Source of the DNA: Phycisphaerales bacterium
GTDB taxonomy: Bacteria > Planctomycetota > Phycisphaerae > Phycisphaerales > UBA1924
DNA length: 64,000 bases
NCBI GenBank assembly: GCA_905339235.1
Contig: CAJPFG010000041.1
Location: forward strand, 1-64,000
Direction: 5' to 3'
Position 1 is the first letter of the stretch; each line of letters begins with the position of its first letter. Positions 25,374 through 34,196 of this stretch are shown here, one piece after another. Below the pieces are notes generated by a model. The model worked only from the letters and a program-made list of their open reading frames with translations, was not told the DNA's origin and ran no database searches. The translations under genes and the position numbers were made by a program.

Positions 25374-26351
25374 ATGCACGATCAACTCACAGGAAAGCGG
25401 ATCATCCTGACGGGCGGCGCGGGTTTTCTGGGGCGCCACATCGTGGAGCACCTGAGGGCGCGGGGTGTGAGCGACGGGAACATCTTCATCCCGCGCCGGC
25501 GCGACTTTGACCTCACGGATATGGCAAACGTGCAGCGGCTGTACCGAACCGCGTTCGCCAACGCGAAGGCAGATTTGGTGATCCATCTCGCGGCGGAGGT
25601 GGGCGGGATCGGGGCCAACCGCGCGAACCCCGGACGGTATTTCTACGCGAACATGGCGATGGCCCTGCACCTGATCGAGCAGGGGCGGCTGGACGGGTTG
25701 ATCGAGCGGGGGGGGAAGTTCGTGCAGGTCGGGACGATCTGCGCGTACCCCAAGTTCACGCCGGTGCCGTTCAAGGAAGACGACCTGTGGAACGGATACC
25801 CCGAAGAGACCAACGCGCCGTACGGGGTGGCGAAGAAGGCGGCGTGGCAGATGCTGGACGCGTACCGGATCCAGTACGCGATGCGGTCGGCGTACGTGCT
25901 GCCGGTGAACCTGTACGGGCCGTGGGACAACTTCGACCTGGAATCAAGCCACGTGATCCCGGCGCTGATCCGCAAGTGCGTGGAGGCGCAAGCGCGGGGT
26001 GACCAGGAGATCGTGTGCTGGGGGACGGGCGCGGCCAGCCGCGAGTTTCTGTACGTGGACGACGCGGCGGAGGGGATCGTGCGGGCGGCGGAGGTAATGG
26101 GGGATCCCACGCCGATCAACCTGGGCGCGGGGTTTGAGATCAAGATCAAGGACCTGGTGGAGTTGATCGTGAAGTTGACGGGGTTCGAGGGGAGGATCGT
26201 GTGGGACCCGACCAAGCCCGACGGGCAGCCGCGGCGGCAGTTGAGCGTGGAGAAGGCGGCGCGGCTGCTGGGCTGGAAGGCGCAGATGACGTTCGAGGAA
26301 GGGCTGCGGAGGACGATCGCGTGGTACCGGGCGAACGGGGGTCGGGCATGA
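25374..26351 (+). CDS. fcl: GDP-L-fucose synthase
   Basis: 325 residues. [15 protein letters not shown] (residues 13-27) is the nucleotide-binding loop; [23 protein letters not shown] and the catalytic [12 protein letters not shown] (Y-x3-K) are diagnostic for the GDP-4-keto-6-deoxymannose 3,5-epimerase/4-reductase WcaG/Fcl. It completes the two-step conversion begun by Gmd. [24 protein letters not shown] also matches the family. The stop codon overlaps the start of the methyltransferase gene (ATGA at 26348-26351), implying coupled expression. Confidence 0.95.
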   Translation: MHDQLTGKRIILTGGAGFLGRHIVEHLRARGVSDGNIFIPRRRDFDLTDMANVQRLYRTAFANAKADLVIHLAAEVGGIGANRANPGRYFYANMAMALHLIEQGRLDGLIERGGKFVQVGTICAYPKFTPVPFKEDDLWNGYPEETNAPYGVAKKAAWQMLDAYRIQYAMRSAYVLPVNLYGPWDNFDLESSHVIPALIRKCVEAQARGDQEIVCWGTGAASREFLYVDDAAEGIVRAAEVMGDPTPINLGAGFEIKIKDLVELIVKLTGFEGRIVWDPTKPDGQPRRQLSVEKAARLLGWKAQMTFEEGLRRTIAWYRANGGRA

Positions 26352-27106
26352 ACACGCCGACGACCTTTGACGTGCTCGAGTCTTCGTACAACTGGCGGCT
26401 GCCGACGGACCGGGTGGCGTTGTACGCGGACGTGGCGGTGGGGCTGTTGCGCGGGAGGAAGAGGCCGCGGAAGGTGCTGGACATCGGGTGCGGAACGGGG
26501 ATAGCGCAGAGCCGGGCGGCTCCGATGCGGATCCGGGAGGAGGCTGAGGAGTTGTGGGGATTGGAGCCGGACGAGAAGATACCGCAGCCCGCGCACGTGA
26601 CGCACTACCAGCACGCGTTGATGGAGACGGCGGATCTGCCGGACGACTACTTCGATCTGGCGTACTCGTGCCTGGTGATGGAGCACGTGGCGCAGCCGGA
26701 GGAGTTTCTGCGGGCGGTGTACAGGAAGTTGGCGCCCGGTGGCGAGTACCTGTTCATGACGATGAACGCGAAGCACTACTTCGTGCGGATCGCGAGCACG
26801 ATGAAGAAGTTGCGGATCGACGAGGCGGTGTTGAAGGTGGTACGGCGCTCGGAGGTGATCGAGGACTATCACTACCCGGTGCAGTACCGGTGCAACCACG
26901 CGAAAGTGATCAGCCGGATGTGCCGGGCGTGCGGGTTCGAGGAGCCGCGGTTTGCCTTTGTGGAGTTCGGCGGCCCGGCGCCGTACTTTCCGGGGCCGCT
27001 GAAGCCGTTCCTGCACCTGATGAACTGGAAGCGGACGAAGTTCCGGCGGCCGGACTTGCTGCTGGAGTTGTACTGCCTGGTGCGCAAGCCCGGGGGCGAG
27101 CGGTGA
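26348..27106 (+). CDS. Class I SAM-dependent methyltransferase of the glycan locus
   Basis: 252 residues. [13 protein letters not shown] (about 43-55) is the S-adenosylmethionine-binding motif [21 protein letters not shown] and [13 protein letters not shown] are motifs II and III of the Methyltransf_11 group. Translation is coupled to fcl through ATGA. By position it may methylate a sugar or a lipid-linked intermediate of the polysaccharide, but nothing in the sequence fixes the acceptor. Confidence 0.82.
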   Translation: MNTPTTFDVLESSYNWRLPTDRVALYADVAVGLLRGRKRPRKVLDIGCGTGIAQSRAAPMRIREEAEELWGLEPDEKIPQPAHVTHYQHALMETADLPDDYFDLAYSCLVMEHVAQPEEFLRAVYRKLAPGGEYLFMTMNAKHYFVRIASTMKKLRIDEAVLKVVRRSEVIEDYHYPVQYRCNHAKVISRMCRACGFEEPRFAFVEFGGPAPYFPGPLKPFLHLMNWKRTKFRRPDLLLELYCLVRKPGGER

Positions 27107-27235
27107 AGGGCGGAGGCGAGTTGATCCGGGGCGTCTGGCGATGCGTCAGGCGGTGCAAACCCACGCCAGGCCGAGCGGCTTATCCGGACCACGCTTCGAT
27201 TCGCGGGCGAGAGTTTCCGATAACTTGAGACCGGC

Positions 27236-28108
27236 GTGAATTTCGGACAGGTTTGGTCCGATGCCGGTGATGTGCGATTCATCGGCGTCCAAACCAACTT
27301 CCTGAGCCTGATCGCGCGCGGCGCGTTGGCGCGGGCCACGCGCGAGTCGAATACCGCGATGGAGCGGCTGGCGACCGGGAAGAAACTGAACCGGGCGTCG
27401 GACGATCCTTCGGGCGCCATGACGGTGACGGACCTCAAGGTGCAGGAGGCCAAACTCAGGTCGCAGTTGCAGGGCATCGAGCGGGAGTCGGCGTTCCTGG
27501 GCGCGAAAGAGGGCGCCCACAGCGTGGTCGCGGACCTGTTGGTGGAACTGCAGGAGCACGTCGTCGCCGCGGCGAACAAGGATGTGCTGACGGAAGATGA
27601 ACTCCAAGCCCACCAGGACGAGGTGGACAGCATCCTTAAGACGATCAATCGCCTGGCGGACACCGCGGAGTTCAACGGGAATCGCCTGATGGAAGGCTCG
27701 CACTCGCACCAACTGGGTGTGTACTTCACGACGGTGAAAGGGCCGGATGGCAAGATTGAGCATGTGACCAGATCGCTGGCCGACCTGATGTCCGGGGGCG
27801 AGTTCGATCTGCTCCACGGGGACATGGAAGAGGCACAGAGGACGGTGAAGGCCGCGATCAGTTCGGTTTCCGGAGTAAGGGCGGGCATCGGGATCCGGAT
27901 GAAGGACCTGGACGTCGATCGGCGGGTTTCGCTGGCGGAACTCGAGGGGATATCGAGCGCACGATCCGAGATCGAGGACGCGGACTTTGGGCAGGAAACG
28001 GCGAACCTGGTTCGGGCCCAGGTCATGCAGCAGGCGGCGTTGTTCACGACTCAACTGGCGGGCGAACTGATGGCCAAGACGGCCCTGTCCCTTCTGGGCG
28101 CGACGTAA
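27236..28108 (+). CDS. Flagellin
   Basis: 290 residues from GTG 27236; GTG 27272 (then VRFIGVQTNFLSLIARG) better matches the normal flagellin N-terminus and is a realistic alternative. The D0/D1 regions are clear: LATGKKLNRASDDPSGAM near residue 45 and ARSEIEDADFGQETANL ... QVMQQAALF ... ALSLLG at the C-terminus. The variable centre is short. Flagellin forms the filament by export through the flagellar type III system. CCGATAA at 27217-27223 resembles a sigma-28 -10 box, but no -35 match was found. No other flagellar gene is in the window; the gene lies inside the surface-glycan locus. Confidence 0.9.
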   Translation: MNFGQVWSDAGDVRFIGVQTNFLSLIARGALARATRESNTAMERLATGKKLNRASDDPSGAMTVTDLKVQEAKLRSQLQGIERESAFLGAKEGAHSVVADLLVELQEHVVAAANKDVLTEDELQAHQDEVDSILKTINRLADTAEFNGNRLMEGSHSHQLGVYFTTVKGPDGKIEHVTRSLADLMSGGEFDLLHGDMEEAQRTVKAAISSVSGVRAGIGIRMKDLDVDRRVSLAELEGISSARSEIEDADFGQETANLVRAQVMQQAALFTTQLAGELMAKTALSLLGAT

Positions 28109-28260
28109 GCGCGTCTACCCCCCGTGGAATGCGCGGCGAAAGCCAGAATCGGAAACAGCCGATAATCGATAGCCGAGCGTGGAACACGTCGAACGCCCGC
28201 CGGGCGCGGACGTACCATAGTTTTTGCACCGGGGGGAAGAATCGTCAGGAGGTTCTGATC

Positions 28261-29304
28261 GTGCGGATCCTGGTTACAGGCGGGTCGGGCTTCATCGGCC
28301 GCTACTTCCACGAGTTGCTCACCGGGAGTGGGGCGTACGGGGGCCACCAGACGACCATCCTCGATCTGGTGAAGCCGACCTGGAACCATGCGCCCTCGGC
28401 GTACGTGCAGGGAGATGTGCGGGACCGGGGCGCGGTGGAGCAGGCGATGCGCGGGTGCGACGCGGTGCTGCACCTGGCGGCGGCGCACCACGACTTCGGC
28501 ATCGCGGAACCGACCTTCTTTTCGGTGAACGAGGGGAGCGCCAAGGTCATCGGGGACGTGGCCGACGGGCTCGGGGTTCGGCGGGTCTGCTTCTACTCGA
28601 CGGTGGCGATCTACGGCGATGCGCCCGAGCCTCGACACGAAGACACCCGCCCGGAGCCCTTCAACCCGTACGGCAAGTCGAAACTCGCGGGGGAGCGGGT
28701 GTGGGAGGCGTGGGCTTCGCGGGGGGAGGGGCGGTCGTGCCTGGTGATCCGACCGACGGTGACGTTCGGGCCGCGCAACTTCGCGAACATGTACACGCTG
28801 ATCCGGCAGATCGACCGGGGGCGGTTTGTGTCGGTGGGGGACGGGAGCAACATCAAGAGCCTGTCGTACGTGGAGAACATCGTCGAGGCGACGATGCACG
28901 TGTGGAGTCTGCCGGGGCGGCCGGCGTTCGACCCGTACAACTACATCGACAAGCCGGACCTGTCGAGCCGGGAGATCGTGGAGCAGGTGTATGTGTCGCT
29001 GGGGCGCCAGGCTCCGCGGATGCACATCCCGCTGGGGCTGGCGTGCGCCGCGGCCCTGCCGTTCGACCTGGTAATCAAGGCGACGGGCAAGAACCTGCCG
29101 ATTTCCTCCGCGCGGATCAAGAAACTGTGCACGCAGACCAAGTTTGAGGCGGACAAGTTGCTGGCGACGGGTTTTAAGCCGCGGGTGACGCTACGCGAGG
29201 GGATCGACCGGATGGTGAAGTGGTACCTCGCCGAGGGGCGGGCCCAGAAGGCCGTGTGGAACCTTCCCCCGGCGGAGGTCGGGGCGATGCCGGTTCCGGC
29301 GTAG
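28261..29304 (+). CDS. NAD-dependent epimerase/dehydratase (extended SDR)
   Basis: 347 residues from GTG 28261; AGGAGG at 28247-28252 fixes the start. VTGGSGFIGRY (residues 5-15) binds NAD, LHLAAAHHDFGI and YSTVAIYG follow, and NPYGKSKLAGE carries the catalytic Y-x3-K. The overall pattern is that of nucleotide-sugar or sterol-type SDR epimerases/dehydrogenases; the long C-terminal region (ALPFDLVIKATGKNLPISSARIKKLCTQTKFEADKLLATGF) is typical of the latter-like group. Substrate unknown; by context a nucleotide sugar. GCCGATAA at 28158-28165 resembles a sigma-28 -10 element. Confidence 0.85.
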   Translation: MRILVTGGSGFIGRYFHELLTGSGAYGGHQTTILDLVKPTWNHAPSAYVQGDVRDRGAVEQAMRGCDAVLHLAAAHHDFGIAEPTFFSVNEGSAKVIGDVADGLGVRRVCFYSTVAIYGDAPEPRHEDTRPEPFNPYGKSKLAGERVWEAWASRGEGRSCLVIRPTVTFGPRNFANMYTLIRQIDRGRFVSVGDGSNIKSLSYVENIVEATMHVWSLPGRPAFDPYNYIDKPDLSSREIVEQVYVSLGRQAPRMHIPLGLACAAALPFDLVIKATGKNLPISSARIKKLCTQTKFEADKLLATGFKPRVTLREGIDRMVKWYLAEGRAQKAVWNLPPAEVGAMPVPA

Positions 29305-29306
29305 GT

Positions 29307-30629
29307 TCACGCGCGGCCGGTCTGGAGCGAGCCGGCGATCTCGGCCGGGGTCGGCCGGCCGGTGGCCATGAGCAGGACTTCGGCGTACTGGCGGGCCGCG
29401 TGGTGCCGGGTGTAGTGATTCTCGAAGAGGCGGCGGGCGTTGCAGCCCTGGCGTTCCATGCGCTCGCGGTCGAGCATCATGGCGCGGATGCCATCGGCCA
29501 GACCGTCGGGGTCTCCGACGCAGAACCAAGTGCCGACGTCGCCTTGTTCGACGACGCGGCGGAGTTCGGAATGCGGCTCGGCGAGGGCGAGGATGGGCCG
29601 TCCTACGGCCAGGGAGGTGTAGAACTTGGAGGGGAAGGAGATTCCCTCGATGCCCTTGGCGATGGTGGCGAGGGCCGCGTCGCAGGCGGTAAGGGAGTCG
29701 GGGAGAACTTCGCGGGGCTGATACGGGAGCAGGAGAGTGTTGGTGAGTTTGCGTTTGGCGATCTGCTCGGCAATCCAGTCGCGTCGTCCGCCGGCGCCGA
29801 TGAAGACGAGGCGGAAGTTCTCGTTGAGCAGTCGCTCGGCGGCGTCGAGCATGGTCTCGAACTCGTAGTAGAGGCCGAGGTTGCCGGAATAGAGGACGGT
29901 GAAGGGGCCGACCAGTCCGTGCTTGAGGGCGAAAGCGCTCTGGGCCTTGGGCTTGGGCTTGAGTTCCTCACCGTCGGCCCAGTTGGCGATGGGGTGGACG
30001 CGCTGGGGGTCGATTCCGTAGGTATCGCAGACGAGTTTCTTGGCCGCGTCGCAGAGGACGATGGTCTGCTGGGCCCTTCGGTAGGTGAAACGGTTGAGGG
30101 AGTGCCAGAGGCGTTCGATGAAGCCGCCGGCGCGGATCTTTCCGACCCACACGGCCATTTCGGGGTAGGCGTCGTGGAGGAGCAGGACGTATCGATGGCG
30201 GCGGACCAGGGAAACCATGGCGCCGACGATGCCCAGGAACGGAGGATTGGTGGTGTACAGGTACGAGGAGTTTTCGCGGCTGGTGAACAGGACCCGAAGG
30301 GTGAGGGGGATGAGGAAGGTCGCGGAGTTGAGGAGGCGGCCGAGCAGGCGGTCCTTGCTGAAGCGGGTGGACATGATCCGGTTGACGCGAACGTGGTCGC
30401 GAATCTCGCGGAGTCGGACCTTTTGCCAGGTTTCACGGGGCCCGTAACTGGGGCGGCCGGTGAGCACGGTGACATCGAAGCCCAGTTCCACGAGGCCTTC
30501 GGCGAGTTCGTGCAGGAGGTGGCCCGTTGAGGCCATGTCGGGGACGTAGTACTGGTTGAGAATCGTCACCGGCGAGTTCGCGACGGACGCGGGGGGTACC
30601 TGGGAGCTGGACGGCATCGGTTTCGTCAT
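29307..30629 (-). CDS. GT4-family glycosyltransferase, WbuB-like
   Basis: 440 residues. The N-terminal GT-B domain begins ILNQYYVPDMASTGHLLHELAEGL, close to WbuB-type transferases that add L-fucosamine or related sugars. The C-terminal domain contains VLYSGNLGLYYEFETML and the E-x7-E-like region GIEGISFPSKFYTSLAVGRPILAL. These enzymes use a nucleotide sugar to extend lipid-linked oligosaccharides at the inner face of the membrane. ATG 30629 is used; ATG 30617 is possible. It ends two bases from the convergent epimerase gene. Confidence 0.88.
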   Translation of the reverse strand: MTKPMPSSSQVPPASVANSPVTILNQYYVPDMASTGHLLHELAEGLVELGFDVTVLTGRPSYGPRETWQKVRLREIRDHVRVNRIMSTRFSKDRLLGRLLNSATFLIPLTLRVLFTSRENSSYLYTTNPPFLGIVGAMVSLVRRHRYVLLLHDAYPEMAVWVGKIRAGGFIERLWHSLNRFTYRRAQQTIVLCDAAKKLVCDTYGIDPQRVHPIANWADGEELKPKPKAQSAFALKHGLVGPFTVLYSGNLGLYYEFETMLDAAERLLNENFRLVFIGAGGRRDWIAEQIAKRKLTNTLLLPYQPREVLPDSLTACDAALATIAKGIEGISFPSKFYTSLAVGRPILALAEPHSELRRVVEQGDVGTWFCVGDPDGLADGIRAMMLDRERMERQGCNARRLFENHYTRHHAARQYAEVLLMATGRPTPAEIAGSLQTGRA

Positions 30630-30767
30630 ATACGGCCAATAACACCGTGGGACTTGAGCACAAGCGGCGAACAGTCCCCAAGGCCGACCGACTAGAGTAT
30701 GTCGGATGGCGGGTTTCTATTGCTCCGTGGGTGGAGGCGCCGGGCGGCCGCGGCCGATCACACGCAC

Positions 30768-32288
30768 ATGCCAAGACCACTCGCGGCCATTACTCGCTCG
30801 TGGACAGGGCCGCACCCGCCGGTGTCGGTGATTGTCCTGACGCTCAACGAGGAGATCAACCTCGCGGAGTGCCTGGAGAGTTGCGGGTGGTCGGATGACG
30901 TGCACGTGCTGGACTCGGGGTCGGCGGATAGCACGGAAGCGATCGCGAAGGCGGCGGGGGTAGGGTGGCACGTCAACCCCTTCGAGTCGTTCGGCGCGCA
31001 GCGCAACTGGGCGATCGACCACATCCCGCTGCGGCATGAGTGGGTCTTTCACCTCGACGCCGACGAGCGATTCACGCCGGAACTGGTCCGGGCGTTGGCC
31101 GGGATGCTGGAGGAAAGCCCGGCGCACGCGGGTTTCTATGTACCCAACCAGATGATCCTGATGGGCAGTTGGATCCGGCGGGCGAGCGGGTATCCGACGT
31201 ACCAGATGCGGTTCTTTCACAAGGCCCGCATGCGGTTTGCGGATCACGGACACGGGCAGCGGGAGAGCACCGCGGGGACGCTGGGAACGCTGGACGCGCC
31301 GTACCTGCACCACAACTTCTCCAAGGGGCTGGACGACTGGTTCGAGCGGCACAACCGGTACAGCACGCTGGAGGCCAGGCAGATCGTGTCGGAAGACGCC
31401 CGGCCGGCGGGGGTGGGCGAACTGTTCGCGTCCGATCGCGTGACGCGCCGGCGCGCCCTGAAGCGAGTGGCGGGAAGGCTGCCGCTGCGGCCGATGTTGC
31501 GCTGGCTGCACACGATGTTCGCGATGGGAGCGGTGCTCGAGGGTCGGCCGGGGTTGACGTATGCGCGGCTGCTGGCGGCGTACGAGCGGATGATCGACCT
31601 GAAGGTGGAGATGTTGCGGCGCGCGCCCGCGGGCGGGCCGGTAGCGCCGGCGAAGCCCGCGCCGCCGATGGCGGCGCGCCAGCGCGGCCCCACGCCCGTG
31701 CCGGCGGACTGGACGACGGCCGATCCCGCCCGGACGGTGGTGCCGGCGCCCAGCGGCTGGACGACAAAGCAGAAGATCGTGCGGGCGATGTGGATGCTCG
31801 TGGGCGCGCCGATGTTCCGGTTGTCGTTCCACAACTGGTACGGGTTCCGTGCGATGCTTCTGCGGATGTTCGGGGCGAAGGTGGGACGGGGGACCAAGAT
31901 CCGGCCGACGTCGCACATCGAGATTCCCTGGAATCTGGAGATCGGCGACGGCGTGATGGTGGGAGATGGGGCGATCCTGTACGCGCTGGGCCCGATTCGG
32001 ATCGGGGACCGTGCGGTGGTGAGTCAACTCGCACACCTGTGCGCGGGCACACATGACTACACGACCCGTGCGTTTCCGCTGTTGCGGGACCCGATCGAGA
32101 TCGGCCCGGACGCGTGGATCGGGGCGGATGCGTTCGTAGGGCCCAACGTGATTGTCGGGCGGCTGGCGGTGCTGGGGGCAAGGTCGAGCGCGTATCGCAA
32201 CCTGGAGCCGGAGTGGATTCACGTCGGTAACCCGGCCCGGCCGTTGCGGCGGCGCGAAATTCGCGACGCCGTGGGAGCGGTGCCCTGA
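30768..32288 (+). CDS. Fusion of a GT2 glycosyltransferase and a WcaF-like acyltransferase
   Basis: 506 residues from ATG 30768 (an in-frame ATG at 30699 would add an Arg/Ala-rich leader). Residues ~12-250 are a GT2 domain of the WaaE/KdtX type: VSVIVLTLNEEINLAECL, VLDSGSADSTEAIA and HLDADERFTPEL with the metal-binding DAD. After a Pro/Ala-rich linker (~295-330) residues ~340-500 form a hexapeptide-repeat acyltransferase of the WcaF/colanic-acid type (FHNWYGFRAMLLRMFGAKVG, IEIPWNLEIGDGVMVGDGAILYALG, AHLCAGTHDY). One polypeptide would thus both attach and acylate a sugar. The next gene is a stand-alone paralogue of the second domain. Confidence 0.87.
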   Translation: MPRPLAAITRSWTGPHPPVSVIVLTLNEEINLAECLESCGWSDDVHVLDSGSADSTEAIAKAAGVGWHVNPFESFGAQRNWAIDHIPLRHEWVFHLDADERFTPELVRALAGMLEESPAHAGFYVPNQMILMGSWIRRASGYPTYQMRFFHKARMRFADHGHGQRESTAGTLGTLDAPYLHHNFSKGLDDWFERHNRYSTLEARQIVSEDARPAGVGELFASDRVTRRRALKRVAGRLPLRPMLRWLHTMFAMGAVLEGRPGLTYARLLAAYERMIDLKVEMLRRAPAGGPVAPAKPAPPMAARQRGPTPVPADWTTADPARTVVPAPSGWTTKQKIVRAMWMLVGAPMFRLSFHNWYGFRAMLLRMFGAKVGRGTKIRPTSHIEIPWNLEIGDGVMVGDGAILYALGPIRIGDRAVVSQLAHLCAGTHDYTTRAFPLLRDPIEIGPDAWIGADAFVGPNVIVGRLAVLGARSSAYRNLEPEWIHVGNPARPLRRREIRDAVGAVP

Positions 32289-32341
32289 GCAGAACCGCGA
32301 TCCAACCCGTTCTGCCGCTGGACCCGGCGCCCGCCCGGCCG

Positions 32342-32863
32342 ATGGTGGCGACCAGCCCGGCGGCGGGTCCCTGGCGGGCGTGGCTGTGGAGTGTTCTGGG
32401 AACGCGGCTGTACCGGCTGACGTTCCACAACTGGTACGGCGTGCGGCGGGCGATCCTGCGGCTGTTCGGGGCGTCGGTGCACAGGACGGCCCGGCTGCGG
32501 GGAAGCGCCCGGATCTGGGCGCCCTGGAACCTGGAGATCGGTGAGGAATCGGCGGTGGGGGATGGGGCGATGCTGGTGGCGCACGCCCCGATCCGGATCG
32601 GGAAGTTCTGCACCATCAGCCAGTACGCGCACGTGTGCTCCGGGGGCCACGAAGCCGGAGATACCCGGTTCGGGCTGGTCGCGGAGCCGATAGTGATCGG
32701 GGACGATTCGTGGATCGCGGCGGATGCGTACGTGGGGCCCGGGGTTCGGGTGGGGGAGGGGGCGATCGTGGCCGCGCGGGCGAACGCGTACCGGGACGTG
32801 CCGGAATGGACGATCGTGGCGGGAGAGGGCGAGCGGGTGAGCGCCCGCCCGATGGTGGGTTGA
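32342..32863 (+). CDS. WcaF-like sugar acyltransferase
   Basis: 173 residues. It repeats the layout of the acyltransferase half of the preceding protein: LYRLTFHNWYGVRRAILRLFGASVH, then hexapeptide coils (ARIWAPWNLEIGEESAVGDGAMLVAHAPIRIG) and the putative catalytic YAHVCSGGHE. These enzymes use acetyl-CoA to O-acetylate exopolysaccharide sugars. The frame is open upstream into the previous gene, so the true start may be a few codons earlier; ATG 32342 is the first ATG. Tandem position suggests duplication. Confidence 0.85.
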   Translation: MVATSPAAGPWRAWLWSVLGTRLYRLTFHNWYGVRRAILRLFGASVHRTARLRGSARIWAPWNLEIGEESAVGDGAMLVAHAPIRIGKFCTISQYAHVCSGGHEAGDTRFGLVAEPIVIGDDSWIAADAYVGPGVRVGEGAIVAARANAYRDVPEWTIVAGEGERVSARPMVG

Positions 32864-32974
32864 CTGGCGCGCAGGGGCGGCGCGCTTTCTTCTACGAGGG
32901 AATCGCATTATCATCCCGTTCGCGCTCGGATGAGAGGATCGAGTCGGGGGGAACGACCCGTTCGCGGCTGACTG

Positions 32975-34192
32975 ATGACTGTTGCCACCGTCAACACCGA
33001 TGCCGTTCCGACCGATGTGCCGACGCGTCGCAGGCGGGTCGCGATCATCGTGAACACGCTGACGCCGTACCGGGTGCAGGCGCACCTGCGGTTCAAGCAC
33101 GAGATCCCGAACATCGAGATCGACACGTACGTGACGTGGGATACGTCTCGGAATCCGTGGATCTACAAGGACATGCCGGATATCGGGGTGGTCACGTTTC
33201 CCGACGCGGTGGCGGAGAGCATGTTCGGGACGGTGGACTATTTTATCGGCGACTATCGAACGGGAGGGCGGATCATCGAGCGGATGGAGCGGTCGCGTCC
33301 GGACGCCGCGGTGATCTGCGGGTACGCGTACCCGGCGATGCTGAGGTGTCACCTGTGGTGCCGTCGGCGGGGCATCCCGGTGCTGCTGTGGTCGGACAGC
33401 AACGTGCACGCGGACACGGCCGGCGGGCTTCGGCGGGTGGTCAAGGACGTGGCGGTCAAGCGCGTGGCGAGGATCTCCGATGCGCTGCTGATCTGCGGCA
33501 CCAACGGCGAGCGGTACTGGGCGCGGTACGGGGCGCGGGCGGAGCGGATGTTCCGGGTGCCCGTGGAACCGGACTATGAACTGATCGATCGGACCCCGCG
33601 GGCGATCATCGATGAGATCGCCGCCAAGAACCGGTGGGATCCGGGGCGGCGGCGGATGCTCATCTGCGCACGGCTCGTGCCTGTCAAGGCGGTGGACCAG
33701 GCGATCGACGCGTTCTCGGCGATCGCCCGGAAGCGTCCGGAATTTGACCTGGTCATCGTCGGGACCGGACCGCTTCGCCGGGAACTGGAAGCGCGGGTGC
33801 CCACCACGTTGGCGTCGCGCGTGACGTTTGCCGGGTTTTACGATCGGCAGGAGGCGGTCAATGCGTTCTACAGGTCGTGCGATGTGTTTGTGCATCCCGC
33901 GAACTGGGAGCCGTGGGGGGTGGTGCTGCTGGAGGCGGCGGCGGCGGGGTTGGCGATCATAACGACCAGCGTGGTGGGCGCGGTGCCGGAAGTGGCGCAC
34001 GACGGGCTGAACGCCAGGATCGTTCCCCCCAACGACCGGCGAGCGCTGATGGAGGCGATGCTGAGCGTAACCGAGCCGGGCCGGCTGGAGTCGATGAAGG
34101 CGGCGTCGGTGCAGGTCAGTCGGCACGCCCGCGAGGCGAGCGATCCGGTTCGGGGGCTGCGCGACGCGCTCAAGAGTACGGGCGTGCTCTGA
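32975..34192 (+). CDS. GT4-family glycosyltransferase
   Basis: 405 residues. The N-terminal domain starts RRVAIIVNTLTPYRVQAHLRF. The C-terminal nucleotide-sugar domain has MLICARLVPVKAVDQAIDAFS, LVIVGTGPLRRELE, VTFAGF and the EX7E-type block VHPANWEPWGVVLLEAAAAGLAIITT. Retaining GT-B transferase acting in polysaccharide assembly; donor and acceptor cannot be deduced. It is convergent with the ligase gene, five bases apart. Confidence 0.9.
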   Translation: MTVATVNTDAVPTDVPTRRRRVAIIVNTLTPYRVQAHLRFKHEIPNIEIDTYVTWDTSRNPWIYKDMPDIGVVTFPDAVAESMFGTVDYFIGDYRTGGRIIERMERSRPDAAVICGYAYPAMLRCHLWCRRRGIPVLLWSDSNVHADTAGGLRRVVKDVAVKRVARISDALLICGTNGERYWARYGARAERMFRVPVEPDYELIDRTPRAIIDEIAAKNRWDPGRRRMLICARLVPVKAVDQAIDAFSAIARKRPEFDLVIVGTGPLRRELEARVPTTLASRVTFAGFYDRQEAVNAFYRSCDVFVHPANWEPWGVVLLEAAAAGLAIITTSVVGAVPEVAHDGLNARIVPPNDRRALMEAMLSVTEPGRLESMKAASVQVSRHAREASDPVRGLRDALKSTGVL

Positions 34193-34196
34193 CCGG

